DNA of 64,000 bases from Cladorrhinum sp. PSN259 (GCA_033725935.1 MU867070.1:62001-126000); one strand, 5' to 3'. Shown: positions 11,374 through 21,866, counted from the stretch's first letter. Numbers and translations are program-made. The notes: generated by a model not told the origin, from the sequence alone.

Positions 11374-13606
11374 ATGGCGTCCACCGAACAGCGGTCGGAC
11401 CCTCCGCTGGTCAACAACACCGGCCCCGGAACCGAACTCGCCGATTTTTTGCCAATTCCAGCGATGAATCCGGCAGAAACGGAAACCGTTGGACCGCAGA
11501 AACCAAACCCCCCCGATGGTGTTGACAGCGGAGACACATTCTCGCATGCATTGGCAACAGACAACAACCCTGACCTTCCCAAGGGAGTAGCGCAGAGGGA
11601 TCATGGCGACTCGGAAATAGAGGACGTAGTCGATCTTGGGTGGAACGAGAAGAAGGAGGACATCCCGGCTCCCTTGGTGGGAGGCATGGACAATGAGGAG
11701 CTATGGCTTCTTGTTCGCCGTTTCAATCGGGTATGTCGAGACAACAAACAACCACGATATCATGGTATGAAGCTAACAAGATGGTGCTTCAGCAAGTTTA
11801 CCACACCAAAGCCACACCTTATCCACCTCCGGGAGGTCTCGACCTGAATACGGCTGATGAGGAAGAATTCTCCCCGGACAAGATGAGAGCTAATGTTGAG
11901 CGCTTATACATGACTGTTGGGATTGGACTGCTGTCGACTGTTAAGCACATTGCTAGGCTTCGATCATGGAAGGAGTCACGGCGCACCGGATACTTTGCAG
12001 CAGCATACTTCACCGCATGGCTTTTCGACTTTCTCACACCCTTGATGACCGGTTTTATAATCGCACTCATGGGGTTCCCCACCGCTCGCCAATATCTGTT
12101 CCCTCCCGCACCCGTCTCTTTGGTCGACAGCAAGACTGGTGGAATCCAGAAGCCAAAGTCAGGGGTACTGGGTAGCCACGATAGTGCAACTGGCGCTCCC
12201 GAGAACCACAAGGGTGAAGCTGTCGAACAGGAAGCTAGCAATTTTGTCAGCGGCATCGCGACGATAGCAGTTAGCGGCGCAGTTGGACAACATGCTGAAG
12301 GGGACCAAAGGTCGGCCGAGCAGTCAACCACCGAGATGCACAAAGCCATTGGCTCGAAGCCTGGTACCAAGCACGACAAGACTGAAGTACCCATGCAGAC
12401 TGCCATGTGGGCCAAGTTACAGCCCGCCATGCACATGCTCAGCGATGCTACTGACACCTGGGAGCGGTTTGCCAAGTGAGTACTCCATTGCTTACCTTGA
12501 TATGTCTCTGAGACTGACTCTTTACAGTGCCTTGTCACCAACCCCTCCGTTCCCCACAGAGGTACACCGTCTACGTATCATCGCCCTCGTGATACCCCTA
12601 TTTGCCATGTCTTTTGTTGTCTCTGCCTACATGTTCGTCAAGGGCGCCACCTTTATTTTCGGTCTTGTCTTCTTCGGTGATCCCGTCATCGCCCAGGGCA
12701 TCGATTGGCTTAACCGAACCATCCCGCAGTGGAAGAAAATTCTTGAACTCCGCAAGTATGTTAAAACCATCTTCACCAACCTATCAGACTTTCGACTAAC
12801 TTGTTTCCAGTACCCTCCTCAAAGGCGTACCAACCAACGCTCAGCTCACCCTTACCCTCCTCCGCATCGGCGAAGCAAACCACGCACCCATTCCTCCACC
12901 TCCTCGTACCAACTCGGACCCTCCCGACAGACCTGCTCGGATCACTTCCGATGATCTGGCAACTACAGGGCCTGACGCTCCTATGAACGCAGATCCACTT
13001 GAACTGAACGACGCAATCTCGTATGATCCCAAGACCAAACATGAGACAGACGGTCACTCGGTTATGGTATCTGGTCCCGACAAGACACAGCACAAGAAGA
13101 GCAACAAGATCCTCTCCTTCTTCCGTGGCATAGCCAGAGGAGGTGTCAAGGCCGCCGTCGACGCTGACAATCTACGTGCTAAGACGCTTGGTGGTCATCA
13201 CGCCAAAGACAGATTGGGTGCTGTGCCTTCAGCTGAAAAGGTACCCATTTCTGGTCCTGTAGAGTTTGAGGCAAGACATGATGGCAAGAAGGGCCAGGTT
13301 GTGTTGTCTACTATGGGGACGATACCTATTGTGGCGTTTGTGGAAGACAAGCACAAGAAGAACGACAACGACCTACACGCCATTTGGTCTATCCCTGTGG
13401 CGGATATTGTGGAACTGGTCAAGATTGGTGGGTTTGGATGGAAGAGTAAGCTTGTTGTTGGGTGGAGTCTGGAGAGGGAGGTGAATGATGGGTTGATCAT
13501 TAGGGACGATAAGGGTGGCGAGTACAAGGTGATGGCCTTGCCGTTGAGGGACGAGTTGTTTAATCGGTTGATTTCTATGGGTGGACAGAAGTGGGAGAGT
13601 TGGTAA
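11374..13606 (+). CDS. DUF3292 family membrane protein
   Basis: Four exons, 11374-11730, 11793-12475, 12528-12755 and 12811-13606, sum to 687 residues. The conserved core begins at ELWLLVRRFNR and continues through PGGLDLNTADEEEFSPDKMRANVERLYM. Hydrophobic segments lie near AAYFTAWLFDFLTPLMTGFIIALMGF and at RIIALVIPLFAMSFVVSAYMF with GATFIFGLVFFGDPVIAQG. The block KTGGIQKPKSGVLGSHDSATGAPENHKGEAVEQEASNF is strongly typical of DUF3292 (only part quoted is needed to recognise it). The C-terminal half is soluble and ends in a beta-rich GRAM-like stretch (about residues 560-687), which is my inference. The family is fungal and uncharacterised; an organelle membrane is plausible. Confidence 0.88.
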
Positions 13607-14194
13607 TGGTTGGAGGAAATATGGAAAATGAAAAACGGAACAGGGAGGGTTGAAAGGGTTTTGATGATGAACTTATGTCATGCATTGATTGGTGTTTGTA
13701 TTAGTTGTGTTTGGCCGATTTAGTAATTTGAATGTTTAATCAACGTGTAATGGTTCTTTGAAGTAGAAATGATGTTGACTTTTGTGAGAAAGTGATCATG
13801 GTGTAAAAAAAAATTATATTCTCTCATGGTTTAGTCGGCGTGTTGCCTGGCTACCACAATTGGTTGAGGCTGCTGTTATGGATTAACGCGTTCAATTAAT
13901 CCATTGCACTTTCAACAGCCACACGGCCACCAGATACTCTGAATTATGACCACTTTAATATTTGGAAAGCAATCAAAGCTTTTGGTTATGGGAAGCGGGG
14001 AATAAAAGATACAGCCACCTTATTAGACACTGTTTCTATTCAGTCTTTGGTAATACATGTATCATGTATCCAGTCTTTGTGTATTCGCTCCATTCTTTTT
14101 CTGCACAAGAAAAAAAATGTTTTCCAAAGCAAAGTTGGAAGCTAACCTGCCTAACAAAGATGGCACCCTATCTCAGGAGGATGTCGTAAGTCAC
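13607..14194. other. Tail-to-tail intergenic region
   Basis: It separates the DUF3292 stop from the end of the minus-strand Thr-rich gene. It is AT-rich, and I see no gene in it. Confidence 0.45.
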
Positions 14195-15289
14195 CTAACA
14201 CACCGAAGAAGTAACAGTGACCGTCCGCGTCGCCACCGTGCTAGTAACGTAAGCTATCGCCGTCCTGGGGAACGACTGCGTGACGACGTCCAGTACCGCC
14301 GTGCCCGTCAACGTCCTGATCGTGTTGTCGATCACCGTTACTGTGGTGTAAACCACCGTTTGAACCTCTATGGGAGCTTGTTGTCGAGCTTGGATTATTG
14401 CATCATCATGATGAATATCCCGCTTGTTCTTTGCTCCTTCTCCTCCTCCTCCTCCTCCTCCTCCTCCTCCGTTGTTGCTGCATGCGCCTGTCACGGTGGC
14501 TGTTGTTGTGGTTGTGGCTGAACGACTGAGGATGATGGTCGTCGTTATTGTCGGACTGGGGTTCAGACTGTTGCAGCGGGTGGAAGTGGTGACGCCCGGT
14601 ACGGTGACTTGGGTGAGGTCGAGAATGGCGATCGAGTACTTGGTCGCCAGGGTGGTCCCGCTGGTGAACCACTCCCAGTCTGCCAGGGGTGCAGTGGTGG
14701 GCAGCGTCACACCGGGGATGGTGGTGCTGCGCGTTGTGGTCGTCACGCAGAGACCCGTCACGTAGCTTGTTGTCGGCCACCAGGAGAAGGTGTACGTCGC
14801 TGGAGCGTCGGCGGCGTCGTAGTAGGACACTACCAAAGTGTTGGTGCAGTGGACCGAGAGCAGAGTGCGTGTGGGGCCCGTGACGGTTATTGTTGGGGTC
14901 GGCCAGATTGTCTGGGTTGTTAGCGGGCGTCTGGTGGGGTTCGTCACTGTTGTGGTGCTTTGCTGCGTGACTGTTACGGTTTGTGTGGAAGCTGGGTGGT
15001 CCGGCGGGGGGATGATGAAGTTGAATGAGACGCAGCCTGATGTCGTGACGCTGGTGAAATCTGGCGGGCCGATAGTGCTTGTCCAGCCGGGAGGGGGCTT
15101 GGTGATTGTTGGGTCGTTGGGGTTGACTGTGACTGTGGTGGGCGCTGCTGTGGTTGTTACGGTTACTGTGGTTGTTGTGTGGTCGCGGGGTTCAAGTTCA
15201 TGGGCGCCTGCGAGGAAGGGATTTGCAGCAGCAACAAAGAGAGCCAGTCTGAGCCATTGTGCTCTGGAACCGGGTTTGATGAGCAGCAT
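14195..15289 (-). CDS. Secreted threonine-rich protein of unknown function
   Basis: Single exon, 364 residues, start ATG at 15289. Residues 1-29 form a signal peptide (ending AGAHELEPRD). Most of the protein is TTVTVT-type Thr/Val sequence with scattered Cys, as in heavily O-glycosylated surface proteins. A run of ten Gly, encoded by a (TCC)n tract on the plus strand, precedes KNKRD, a possible Kex2 site. The C-terminus is again Thr-rich and ends in Cys; no GPI signal is clear. It lies 1.8 kb from the repeat-peptide precursor, so it could be near the cluster edge, but nothing in its sequence suggests a biosynthetic role. Confidence 0.7.
   Translation of the reverse strand: MLLIKPGSRAQWLRLALFVAAANPFLAGAHELEPRDHTTTTVTVTTTAAPTTVTVNPNDPTITKPPPGWTSTIGPPDFTSVTTSGCVSFNFIIPPPDHPASTQTVTVTQQSTTTVTNPTRRPLTTQTIWPTPTITVTGPTRTLLSVHCTNTLVVSYYDAADAPATYTFSWWPTTSYVTGLCVTTTTRSTTIPGVTLPTTAPLADWEWFTSGTTLATKYSIAILDLTQVTVPGVTTSTRCNSLNPSPTITTTIILSRSATTTTTATVTGACSNNGGGGGGGGGGEGAKNKRDIHHDDAIIQARQQAPIEVQTVVYTTVTVIDNTIRTLTGTAVLDVVTQSFPRTAIAYVTSTVATRTVTVTSSVC
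14438..14470. repeat. (TCC)n microsatellite encoding poly-Gly
   Basis: About eleven TCC/CTC units in the plus strand. They lie inside the Thr-rich secreted protein gene and encode its Gly run on the minus strand. Confidence 0.85.
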
Positions 15290-17099
15290 GGTGGAGTAAG
15301 ATGAGTTTTTTCAATCGTCAAGGATAGAGACTTTGTCGTTGGTTAACAAACTGCAGCGGCAGGTATCACACTTTTTATATACAGTTATAACAACGAATAA
15401 ACCCATGATACAGAGCTCTTTAGTGGATGCCATCGCGAATCATGCGTGGGATTTGCTTACTACTATGATTGGTAAACATGGTTGGGGTTCATTGATGCAA
15501 CCGAAATAGCCGAAAGTGACGCCGCTTCCACAAATCTTAGAGTGTCTCTATGGGAGTTGACCTTCCGATGCAACCAGAAGTAGTAACTATTCCCAAGTTG
15601 AAAGTTCAGGTTGCGCTACGAGTGATTACTTGGGAAGCTGCCTTGTCAGTTGCACCCTTGGCATCACTCGTTCGTGTCATCTGTCAGCACGTCGGGTCAG
15701 ACCCAACATGTTCGGGAATTGGCAGCTGTAAGGTTGGCCTCTACACTTCTGTTTGTGGATATCCGTAACTTCCTTCCCAGTTGTTCCTGGGCAAGTCGGG
15801 GATCACTGTTGCATTCTGGTTGCGCCGTATGCACGGGACTCGGAGTTGCAATATTGGGTTAGAGGAATCTGACAAGAATCCCGCAAAGTCTGGGAAAGAG
15901 AAGCTTGCTTCCCCGATATTATCTAGGTACGCACTATTTCCTCAAAGCGTCTACCCGACCCTGCAGGACATCTTTGCAATAAGATGGAAGGGTGTCAGTA
16001 TGCACCTCCCCGTGGCAGTTGTAACAACGGTTGATTTTGGTTTGGGCACATTATGGGATATCAACGTCGAGCGTGGGCTTTGCGGGCAAAAGTCTGGTTT
16101 TGATTCATCAGATCCGAAGCAAAAGTGGTGCTTCTATCTATATGGGCGGTTTTTACCATGATATGTTCTCTGATACATATGGATTGCAGTATACATTGGC
16201 CTGCTAGGGCGGGGAGGATGAATTGATGATGACCACGGTCACCGATACCGTCACCAACACCGTCATCAGCACCATCACCAACTGTGACGGCACGACTGGC
16301 AGTGATTGCCGCGATAAGGTGGTATCTGCCACATCACAAGGAGAAGTTGGCCGCTGGGTACGACTCGAGTGAGCCCACGGATTCCGACTGGGTTCCATCT
16401 GCCAACTGGACCCGTCTCACGGCCTTCTTGAGTATTGGCATAACGGTTTCGAAGTGATTTTGGCCAGGTAATAACCACAATCCTGCTACTGCTGCTATCC
16501 CCAGCCGTGCCTGGCGTCTTGGTAACTTTTTCTGAAGTATAACTAACAATGTGGGTACGCAAAACTTGGGCCGGGCACGCATCGTTTCGGGATCCATATT
16601 GAACTTGCACCAGCCCCAAAGCCTCTGTTAACATAATTCGTTATGTAAGTGGTTTAATATGTCACTTTACCCACCTTTATTGCCACTGTCGAGCCAGAAC
16701 ATTTGAACGAACACAACAGCAATATTTACTTGCTTTGGAGCGTCAGTGGACCTCTTGCGAATTCCCAAGCATCCTTTGACCATCAAACTCAATCTTTACC
16801 CGTCGTAGAATGACGTTGGAAATGCAAACATGCGGGGCTAACATGAAGATTCTAGACGATAAAGCTCAAATTCCACAGTCAAAGAACTCAGAATTTCGTG
16901 TACCAAGCTAAATAAGATCATCAAATGATGTTGACAAGACTCTGAGTAGATACAAAACGGCTTGAATTTATTCAGATCCACCATACAACCGCGACATCAG
17001 CGACAACAACAAACAACGACCCTTTAACCACATCACCACATCACCACGCCACCAGAACCGTCGTTTCCAACTTGAGCATAATCCCATCGTCCAGCCATA
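15290..17099. other. Intergenic region with possible gene remnant near 16.2-16.5 kb
   Basis: On the plus strand at about 16227-16450 there is a Thr-rich stretch (TVTDTVTNTVISTITNC). A frame change then leads to a plausible soluble segment with Asp, Ser and Trp (SDWVPSANWTRLTAFL). There is no open frame from start to stop and no clear splice solution, so it is best read as a remnant or chance coding-like sequence. The rest is featureless. Confidence 0.35.
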
Positions 17100-18302
17100 T
17101 CAGTTCGACCTGTCAAATTCCCACGCCTCATCACGAGCGACATCACGCTTTTGATCAACAGTGTTAGTCTTGACCCATTCCCAAGTCTCGTCAGGAACAT
17201 CGGGCTTCTCACCATCAGTCTTGACGTGCTCCCAAGCCTCATCAGCGACATCGCGTCTCTGGGGGTTAGTCTTGACCCACTCCCAAGCCTCGTCCTCGAC
17301 AACAGGCGCAGCACGCTTTGCAGGATCGGTCTTGACGTGCTCCCAAGCCTCATCAGCGACATCGCGTCTCTGGGGGTTAGTCTTGACCCACTCCCAAGCC
17401 TCGTCCTCGACAACAGGAGCAGCACGCTTTGCAGGATCGGTCTTGACGTGCTCCCAAGCCTCATCAGCGACATCGCGTCTCTGGGGGTTAGTCTTAACCC
17501 ACTCCCAAGCCTCATCCTCGACAACAGGCGCAGCACGCTTTGCAGGGTTGGTCTTGACCCATTCCCAAGCCTCATCCTCAACAACCGGTGCAGAACGCTT
17601 TGCAGGGTTGGTCTTGACCCATTCCCAAACCTCATCTTCAACAACAGGAGCAGAACGCTTTGCAGGGTTGGTCTTGACCCATTCCCAAGCCTCATCTTCA
17701 ACAACAGGAGCAGAACGCTTTGCAGGATCGGTCTTGACGTGCTCCCAAGCCTCGTCAGCAACATCGCGTCTCTGGGGGTTGGTCTTGACCCATTCCCAGG
17801 CCTCGTCTTGGACAACAGGTGCAGAACGCTTCGTAGCGTTGGTCTTGACCCATTCCCAGGCCTCGTCGGCGGGAATCACGAGTGTGATGGTGCGCTTTGC
17901 AGGATCGGTCTTGACATGCTCCCAAGCTTCGTCGGAGACATCACGCTTTGCAGGATCGGTCTTGACGTGCTCCCAAGCTTCGTCGGAGACATCACGCTTT
18001 GCAGGATCGGTCTTGACGTGCTCCCAGGCCTCATCAGCGACATCGCGTCTCTGGGCGTTGGTCTTGACCCATTCCCAGGCTTCGTCAGAGACGACAGGTG
18101 CCGCACGCTTGTCTGTCTTGACGTGCTCCCAGGCTTCGTCTGAGACGTCGCGCTTGTTGACACCGGCGAGGCCTTGGAATCGCATCAGTCAGTCAGAGTG
18201 TGCTTGCATCAGCGGCAGTTTTTGAGGGCACATACCAACAGTCGGAGCAGCGTAAGCTCCAACAGCGAGAAGAGCGATGAGGAAGGTGATGGACTGCCGC
18301 AT
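17100..18302 (-). CDS. Kex2-processed repeat precursor, candidate RiPP (dikaritin-type) precursor peptide
   Basis: Exon 1 is 18302-18236, the intron 62 or 63 bp, and exon 2 is 18172-17100; the sum is 379 residues. Exon 1 encodes the signal peptide MRQSITFLIALLAVGAYA. The rest is 19 tandem units, most ending in KR or RR. Ten carry WEW (mainly in DEAWEWVKTN), eight carry WEH (DEAWEHVKTD), and the last is WEF. Units begin with short spacers (DVA, DVS, SAPVVE, AAPVVE). Such secreted Kex2-repeat precursors are the substrates of fungal RiPP pathways like ustiloxin, phomopsin and asperipin, where UstYa-type oxidases cyclise the core. A UstYa/DUF3328 gene is divergent from it. No Tyr occurs in any unit. 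Alternatives are a pheromone-like or structural Kex2-repeat protein; the sequence does not resemble alpha-pheromone. Confidence 0.85.
17130..18160 (-). repeat. Tandem coding repeats of 42-66 bp
   Basis: Nineteen in-frame copies of a DEAWE-VKT unit make up exon 2 of the precursor gene. Neighbouring copies are nearly identical in DNA, notably the alternating WEW/WEH pairs at about 17210-17530. This suggests recent duplication or gene conversion. Because the array lacks stops in other frames too, long antisense open frames appear on the plus strand; they are artefacts. Confidence 0.9.
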
Positions 18303-19196
18303 GATGATGGCGGTTGCGAGCTAGCGGATGGGCGATTGTGGGTTTGGTTTCTGCTCAAGACTCGGAGTCTCTTCTTTGCCTTGATTCTTGCTGATGATCT
18401 CCTGACACTTGAAAGCAACGGACAACCGGGGCATACTTATACCGCGAGATTTCTCAGGATCTCAACCCATGATGCCAGAGATGGTCTTTCTCCGAGTCAT
18501 TCACCCCATAATAGTCCGGCCACTGCATCTCTGCGAACATCGCAACAACTGCCCGATCAAGACCCACACCGTCATGGAGGAAGCCATAGAACATTCGCAA
18601 CGAAAATCGCGAACATGGTCCAATGATACATACCGGCTTCGGCGCAATTCTGATATTAACTGGCTTACTTCGCAGGAAACGCGACGGTAGTGGTGATCAT
18701 TTCTCTACTAGGTATTCTCGTGCTCCGCTATACGTGGTAGCTCCAGCTCATGTTGGACTCCGATACACGGCGGATAAACATTCTCGTAGGATGTCTCATG
18801 CCAGCACGTTATCTAGAGTAGTATTTTCGCCAAGGTCCCGGTAGTGCGCCCACTACTCTAATGGGCCGTCTTACGGAGATCCCCTTGCAACCGGGTTAGA
18901 ATGCGCCCCTGAGACATAACGGTTACACCACCGGGTAATATCGGTTGCATAGGCCAGCACCGCTACCACGGCGTTTCTGGACTACAGATGCATTGCAACA
19001 AATGTGTGGCGATAATAATGCTTCAACTCTTACGACCCAAAAAGGAATGCTCCGCAAAGACCTCTTTGTGGATTTTTCTTGCTTGGGTTGACTGAGTCCC
19101 CCCCTTTCGATTCTGTTTCTTTCTATCTATTCCTTTCATTTTTCATCATTTTGATCACTCCATCACAGCGAAGACTCTTTGTCAGTTACGGTCATC
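18303..19196. promoter_or_regulatory. Shared divergent promoter region of the RiPP precursor and UstYa-like gene
   Basis: Exactly 894 bp lie between the two start codons. No open frame with protein character was found. A pyrimidine-rich leader precedes the 19197 start (about 19097-19160). The head-to-head layout implies shared regulation, which is inference. Confidence 0.55.
18434..18441 (-). promoter_or_regulatory. Possible TATA box of the precursor gene
   Basis: TATAAGTA on the minus strand, about 130 bp upstream of the precursor start codon. The spacing is reasonable for a fungal TATA element plus a short leader, but it was found by eye only. Confidence 0.35.
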
Positions 19197-20255
19197 ATGT
19201 CTTCGCAAGCTAAATACTCGCCGCTCAATGCCTGGCACAAGCACAGTTCACGCAGTGCTGAGACCAAAGGCCTCGAATCGGTGGAGGAGGAAGCTCCCTT
19301 TTTCTCTCCAAACATCAACCCATCACAAGATAACAGACGCAGACGATGGGGTTTCATCTCGTTCCACCTCGCTTTCTTCTTAGTCAACATCGTCTTGTTG
19401 GCGTTGGCCAGCACCAGATTTGCTCGAATCGTGGATCCCCAGCATGCCTCCAGTAAGTTCATTGTCAATCTGTTGATCCCTGGAGCAACCAGCTAACAGG
19501 TTTTGCAGCGGCTCTCCGTGATGTAATCCGCTATGAATCAAAGAGATTCGTATTTTTGCATCCCGAGTACAAGTATGTTGGACCACCTCGTCCGGAGCTC
19601 GAGAAAGCCTGGGACGATCTGGCGGAGTGTGAGTTTACACCAATGCTACTGTCAATACCAACCAAACAGGTGGCTAATTAAAGCACAATTACTAGACGAA
19701 AACATTGCCGTCTCTCCGAAGGAGCTCGGGCAGTTTGATTTTCCGGAAGGAGAAACCCTCACAACCCTGCCCGACAGTGGCGACGCCTATGTCACTGTGG
19801 CCGCTTATCACGCCGTACATTGCGTGGGCAGAATACAGCGCCAAGCTCTCTACCGTGATCACTACTACCAGAACATGACCGACCAGGAGAACGACCTCCT
19901 CAGACAGCATACAGAGCACTGTCTGGACTACCTGAGGCAGTACGTCATGTGCAATGCTGATACCACATTGATCACGATGCACTGGCTGGAGAAGTGAGTT
20001 TTGAACTACTGAGTTTCATCAACGGATGATTTTTGCTGACATGTTTTCTTTTTTCTTTTTAGACACCGTAAACCAGCTGCACGAGATCTTGGGGAGCATA
20101 AGTGTGTCGTGTGGGATGATATAGATCAGTGGATGGCGAAGCATTCATTTGACCCTCTGCAACCTGGCGTCCTGAAGCATCCAAAGTTTGGAGATCCTTA
20201 TGACAGAGATCCGACTCATAAGCATCACAATGTCGGGATAGGCGCGCCAGCGTAA
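19197..20255 (+). CDS. UstYa-like oxidase (DUF3328 family), candidate peptide-cyclising enzyme
   Basis: Four exons, 19197-19452, 19509-19628, 19696-19993 and 20063-20255, sum to 288 residues. A basic patch RRRR (47-50) precedes one transmembrane helix (about 51-71), so the catalytic part would face the secretory lumen. The two family motifs are intact: HAVHC (His164, His167, Cys168) and HTEHC (His197, His200, Cys201) followed by LDYLRQ. CNAD and HKCVVWDDIDQW downstream are also typical of UstYa proteins. In ustiloxin, asperipin, phomopsin and related pathways such proteins catalyse oxidative cyclisation of Kex2-released cores. The divergent repeat precursor makes it the likely substrate. Confidence 0.88.
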
Positions 20256-20894
20256 GGGATGTGAATACCTGCTTAGCTTGAAGGCCGTCCAAGAAGGGAC
20301 GATGGTTACAATTTCTCTATGACCCTGACAAAAAACAATCATGACTTAAAATACGCTGAGAAACAGACATAATGAGAACTGTATTGTTGTAAGAAATTCG
20401 TTAGTAAACACTTCTCATGTCCCACATGCGATCCAAAGTTCATGTGCACCGAATGCTTCAATGTTGAGTTTTCCAATCGTAGTTACCTATCTTAGCGTTA
20501 CAACGCGCGATTGTATCATTTGTCAACTAGTTCTCATACAAGCGATTGTAGCAGAGATCCGCATTCAGCCTATCAAAAATCGAGCGGGTACGGAGACGGC
20601 TGAGAGACTGGGATGAAACCTCGGGGGGTAACACCACATAAGAACTCGGGCTCGGGAAGTAACGAGGAAACTGCGCTGCTTACCTTCCAAAAACGGCAAG
20701 GAACATGCACATCGATAGTATCAGTATATTAACCGCAGTACTATTTGGAAAAGCTTAACTTCAGCTGATCGGATCAACGATATGTAGGTTGATCGCCATA
20801 ATGAATACTCCACAGAAATCGGAGTTAAGCTCTCTCTCCTCTTTGAAAATCTTTCAGGGTATCTTTCCTTTCCCCCATTGCATGCTTCCACAAA

Positions 20895-20949
<55 letters not shown>

Positions 20950-21011
20950 TTTGCTCTTCCTTCTTCTTCTTCTTCTCTCTGCTGTAGGCATCCGGGTCAT
21001 CATCGAAAGCA
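20256..21011 (+). other. Intergenic region upstream of second HxxHC protein
   Basis: It contains no gene. It ends in a CT-rich leader with a long (CT)n tract directly before the 21012 start. Confidence 0.5.
20899..20945. repeat. (CT)n microsatellite in a 5' leader
   Basis: About 23 uninterrupted CT units, ending 66 bp before the start codon at 21012. CT-rich tracts often mark transcription start regions in fungi. Confidence 0.9.
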
Positions 21012-21866
21012 ATGGACTCATCCAGCACCCCATTCCTGCCGCGCTCGGCATCCTCAGGGGACAGCCACAGCACCGCCATCTATGGGGCAGACGACGACGA
21101 CATCACCAGCACCACCACCCTCCAAGAAAAGCATCATTTGCCCTCCTCATTCTCATCAAAAGGACTCCTAAGAAAGAGGCCATCCGTCCTCAATCTGACA
21201 ACCTACCTCCTCGCAATCTGGGGCTTCTTCTCCCTGCTCTTCCAAACCTACACCCTCTTGTCACCTTCTTCTTCCCCTCCTCCGTCTCAAACAATACTCC
21301 CGGCGGTCCCGGACCCCTACCACCCTTCCTCCCTCCCCCCTTCCCTCTCACCAACCTGCTACTGCGGCAGCACACCCGATGAAGCCCGTCAGGTCTACAA
21401 CTGCACCTACGACACCCTCTCCACCGCCTGGCTGCCCCCTCACTGCAGGGACGAAGCCTTGACGGCCGAGTTCGACGTGTCCGGGCCGGCAGAGTACAAT
21501 CACTCCTGGCCCTACTTTGCCGATTCGGAGGGAAAAGTTCCTCTGACGGTAGAACAAGTCGCGGCACTGGGGGGCACGCAGCAGAAGTTCTGGGCGTACA
21601 GGAGGTGGCACCTCGTGCACTGCCTGTTTTACTGGCAAAAGTACTGGCGGATCAGGGAGACGGGAAAAGTGATGGAGGAGAGGTTTGATAACCTGGGACA
21701 CGTGCGGCACTGCGTTCGGCTGATCCTGAATCCGCCTCCGGAGAAGGAGTTTTTGATTGCCGTTCCCGTGAGGATGAATTCCAGTGAGGATGTTGGAGGT
21801 GGTGAGGGTGAGGGCATGGGCATGGGTATGGATCATCATCATCATGTGATAAAAAAGAGTTATTGA
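21012..21866 (+). CDS. Divergent UstYa/DUF3328-related membrane protein
   Basis: Single exon, 284 residues. A transmembrane helix (about 61-82, LTTYLLAIWGFFSLLFQTY) is followed by a Pro-rich stalk and a Cys-rich region that starts CYCG, with NCTYD and WLPPHC further on. Two HxxHC motifs are present: HLVHC (His200, His203, Cys204) and HVRHC (His230, His233, Cys234). This is the catalytic signature of UstYa-like proteins, but the surrounding sequence belongs to a distinct branch found widely in ascomycetes. It ends in a Gly/Met/His-rich tail with HHHH. It sits 756 bp after the first UstYa-like gene on the same strand, and 73 bp from the convergent pectate lyase. It could be a second cyclising oxidase for the repeat peptide, or unrelated. 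Confidence 0.75.
   Translation: MDSSSTPFLPRSASSGDSHSTAIYGADDDDITSTTTLQEKHHLPSSFSSKGLLRKRPSVLNLTTYLLAIWGFFSLLFQTYTLLSPSSSPPPSQTILPAVPDPYHPSSLPPSLSPTCYCGSTPDEARQVYNCTYDTLSTAWLPPHCRDEALTAEFDVSGPAEYNHSWPYFADSEGKVPLTVEQVAALGGTQQKFWAYRRWHLVHCLFYWQKYWRIRETGKVMEERFDNLGHVRHCVRLILNPPPEKEFLIAVPVRMNSSEDVGGGEGEGMGMGMDHHHHVIKKSY

Noticed and set aside
11819..12541. Minus-strand open frame of 240 residues
   Set aside because: It is antisense to the conserved DUF3292 exon and has no domain character.
17100..18172. Regular repeats resembling a CRISPR array
   Set aside because: Repeats are directly adjacent, coding and in frame, with no unique spacers, and the genome is fungal.
17151..18225. Two long plus-strand open frames (330 and 354 residues) across the repeat array
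   Set aside because: They are antisense to the repeat precursor; the low-complexity array has no stops in several frames. Signal peptide, intron and Kex2 sites exist only on the minus strand.
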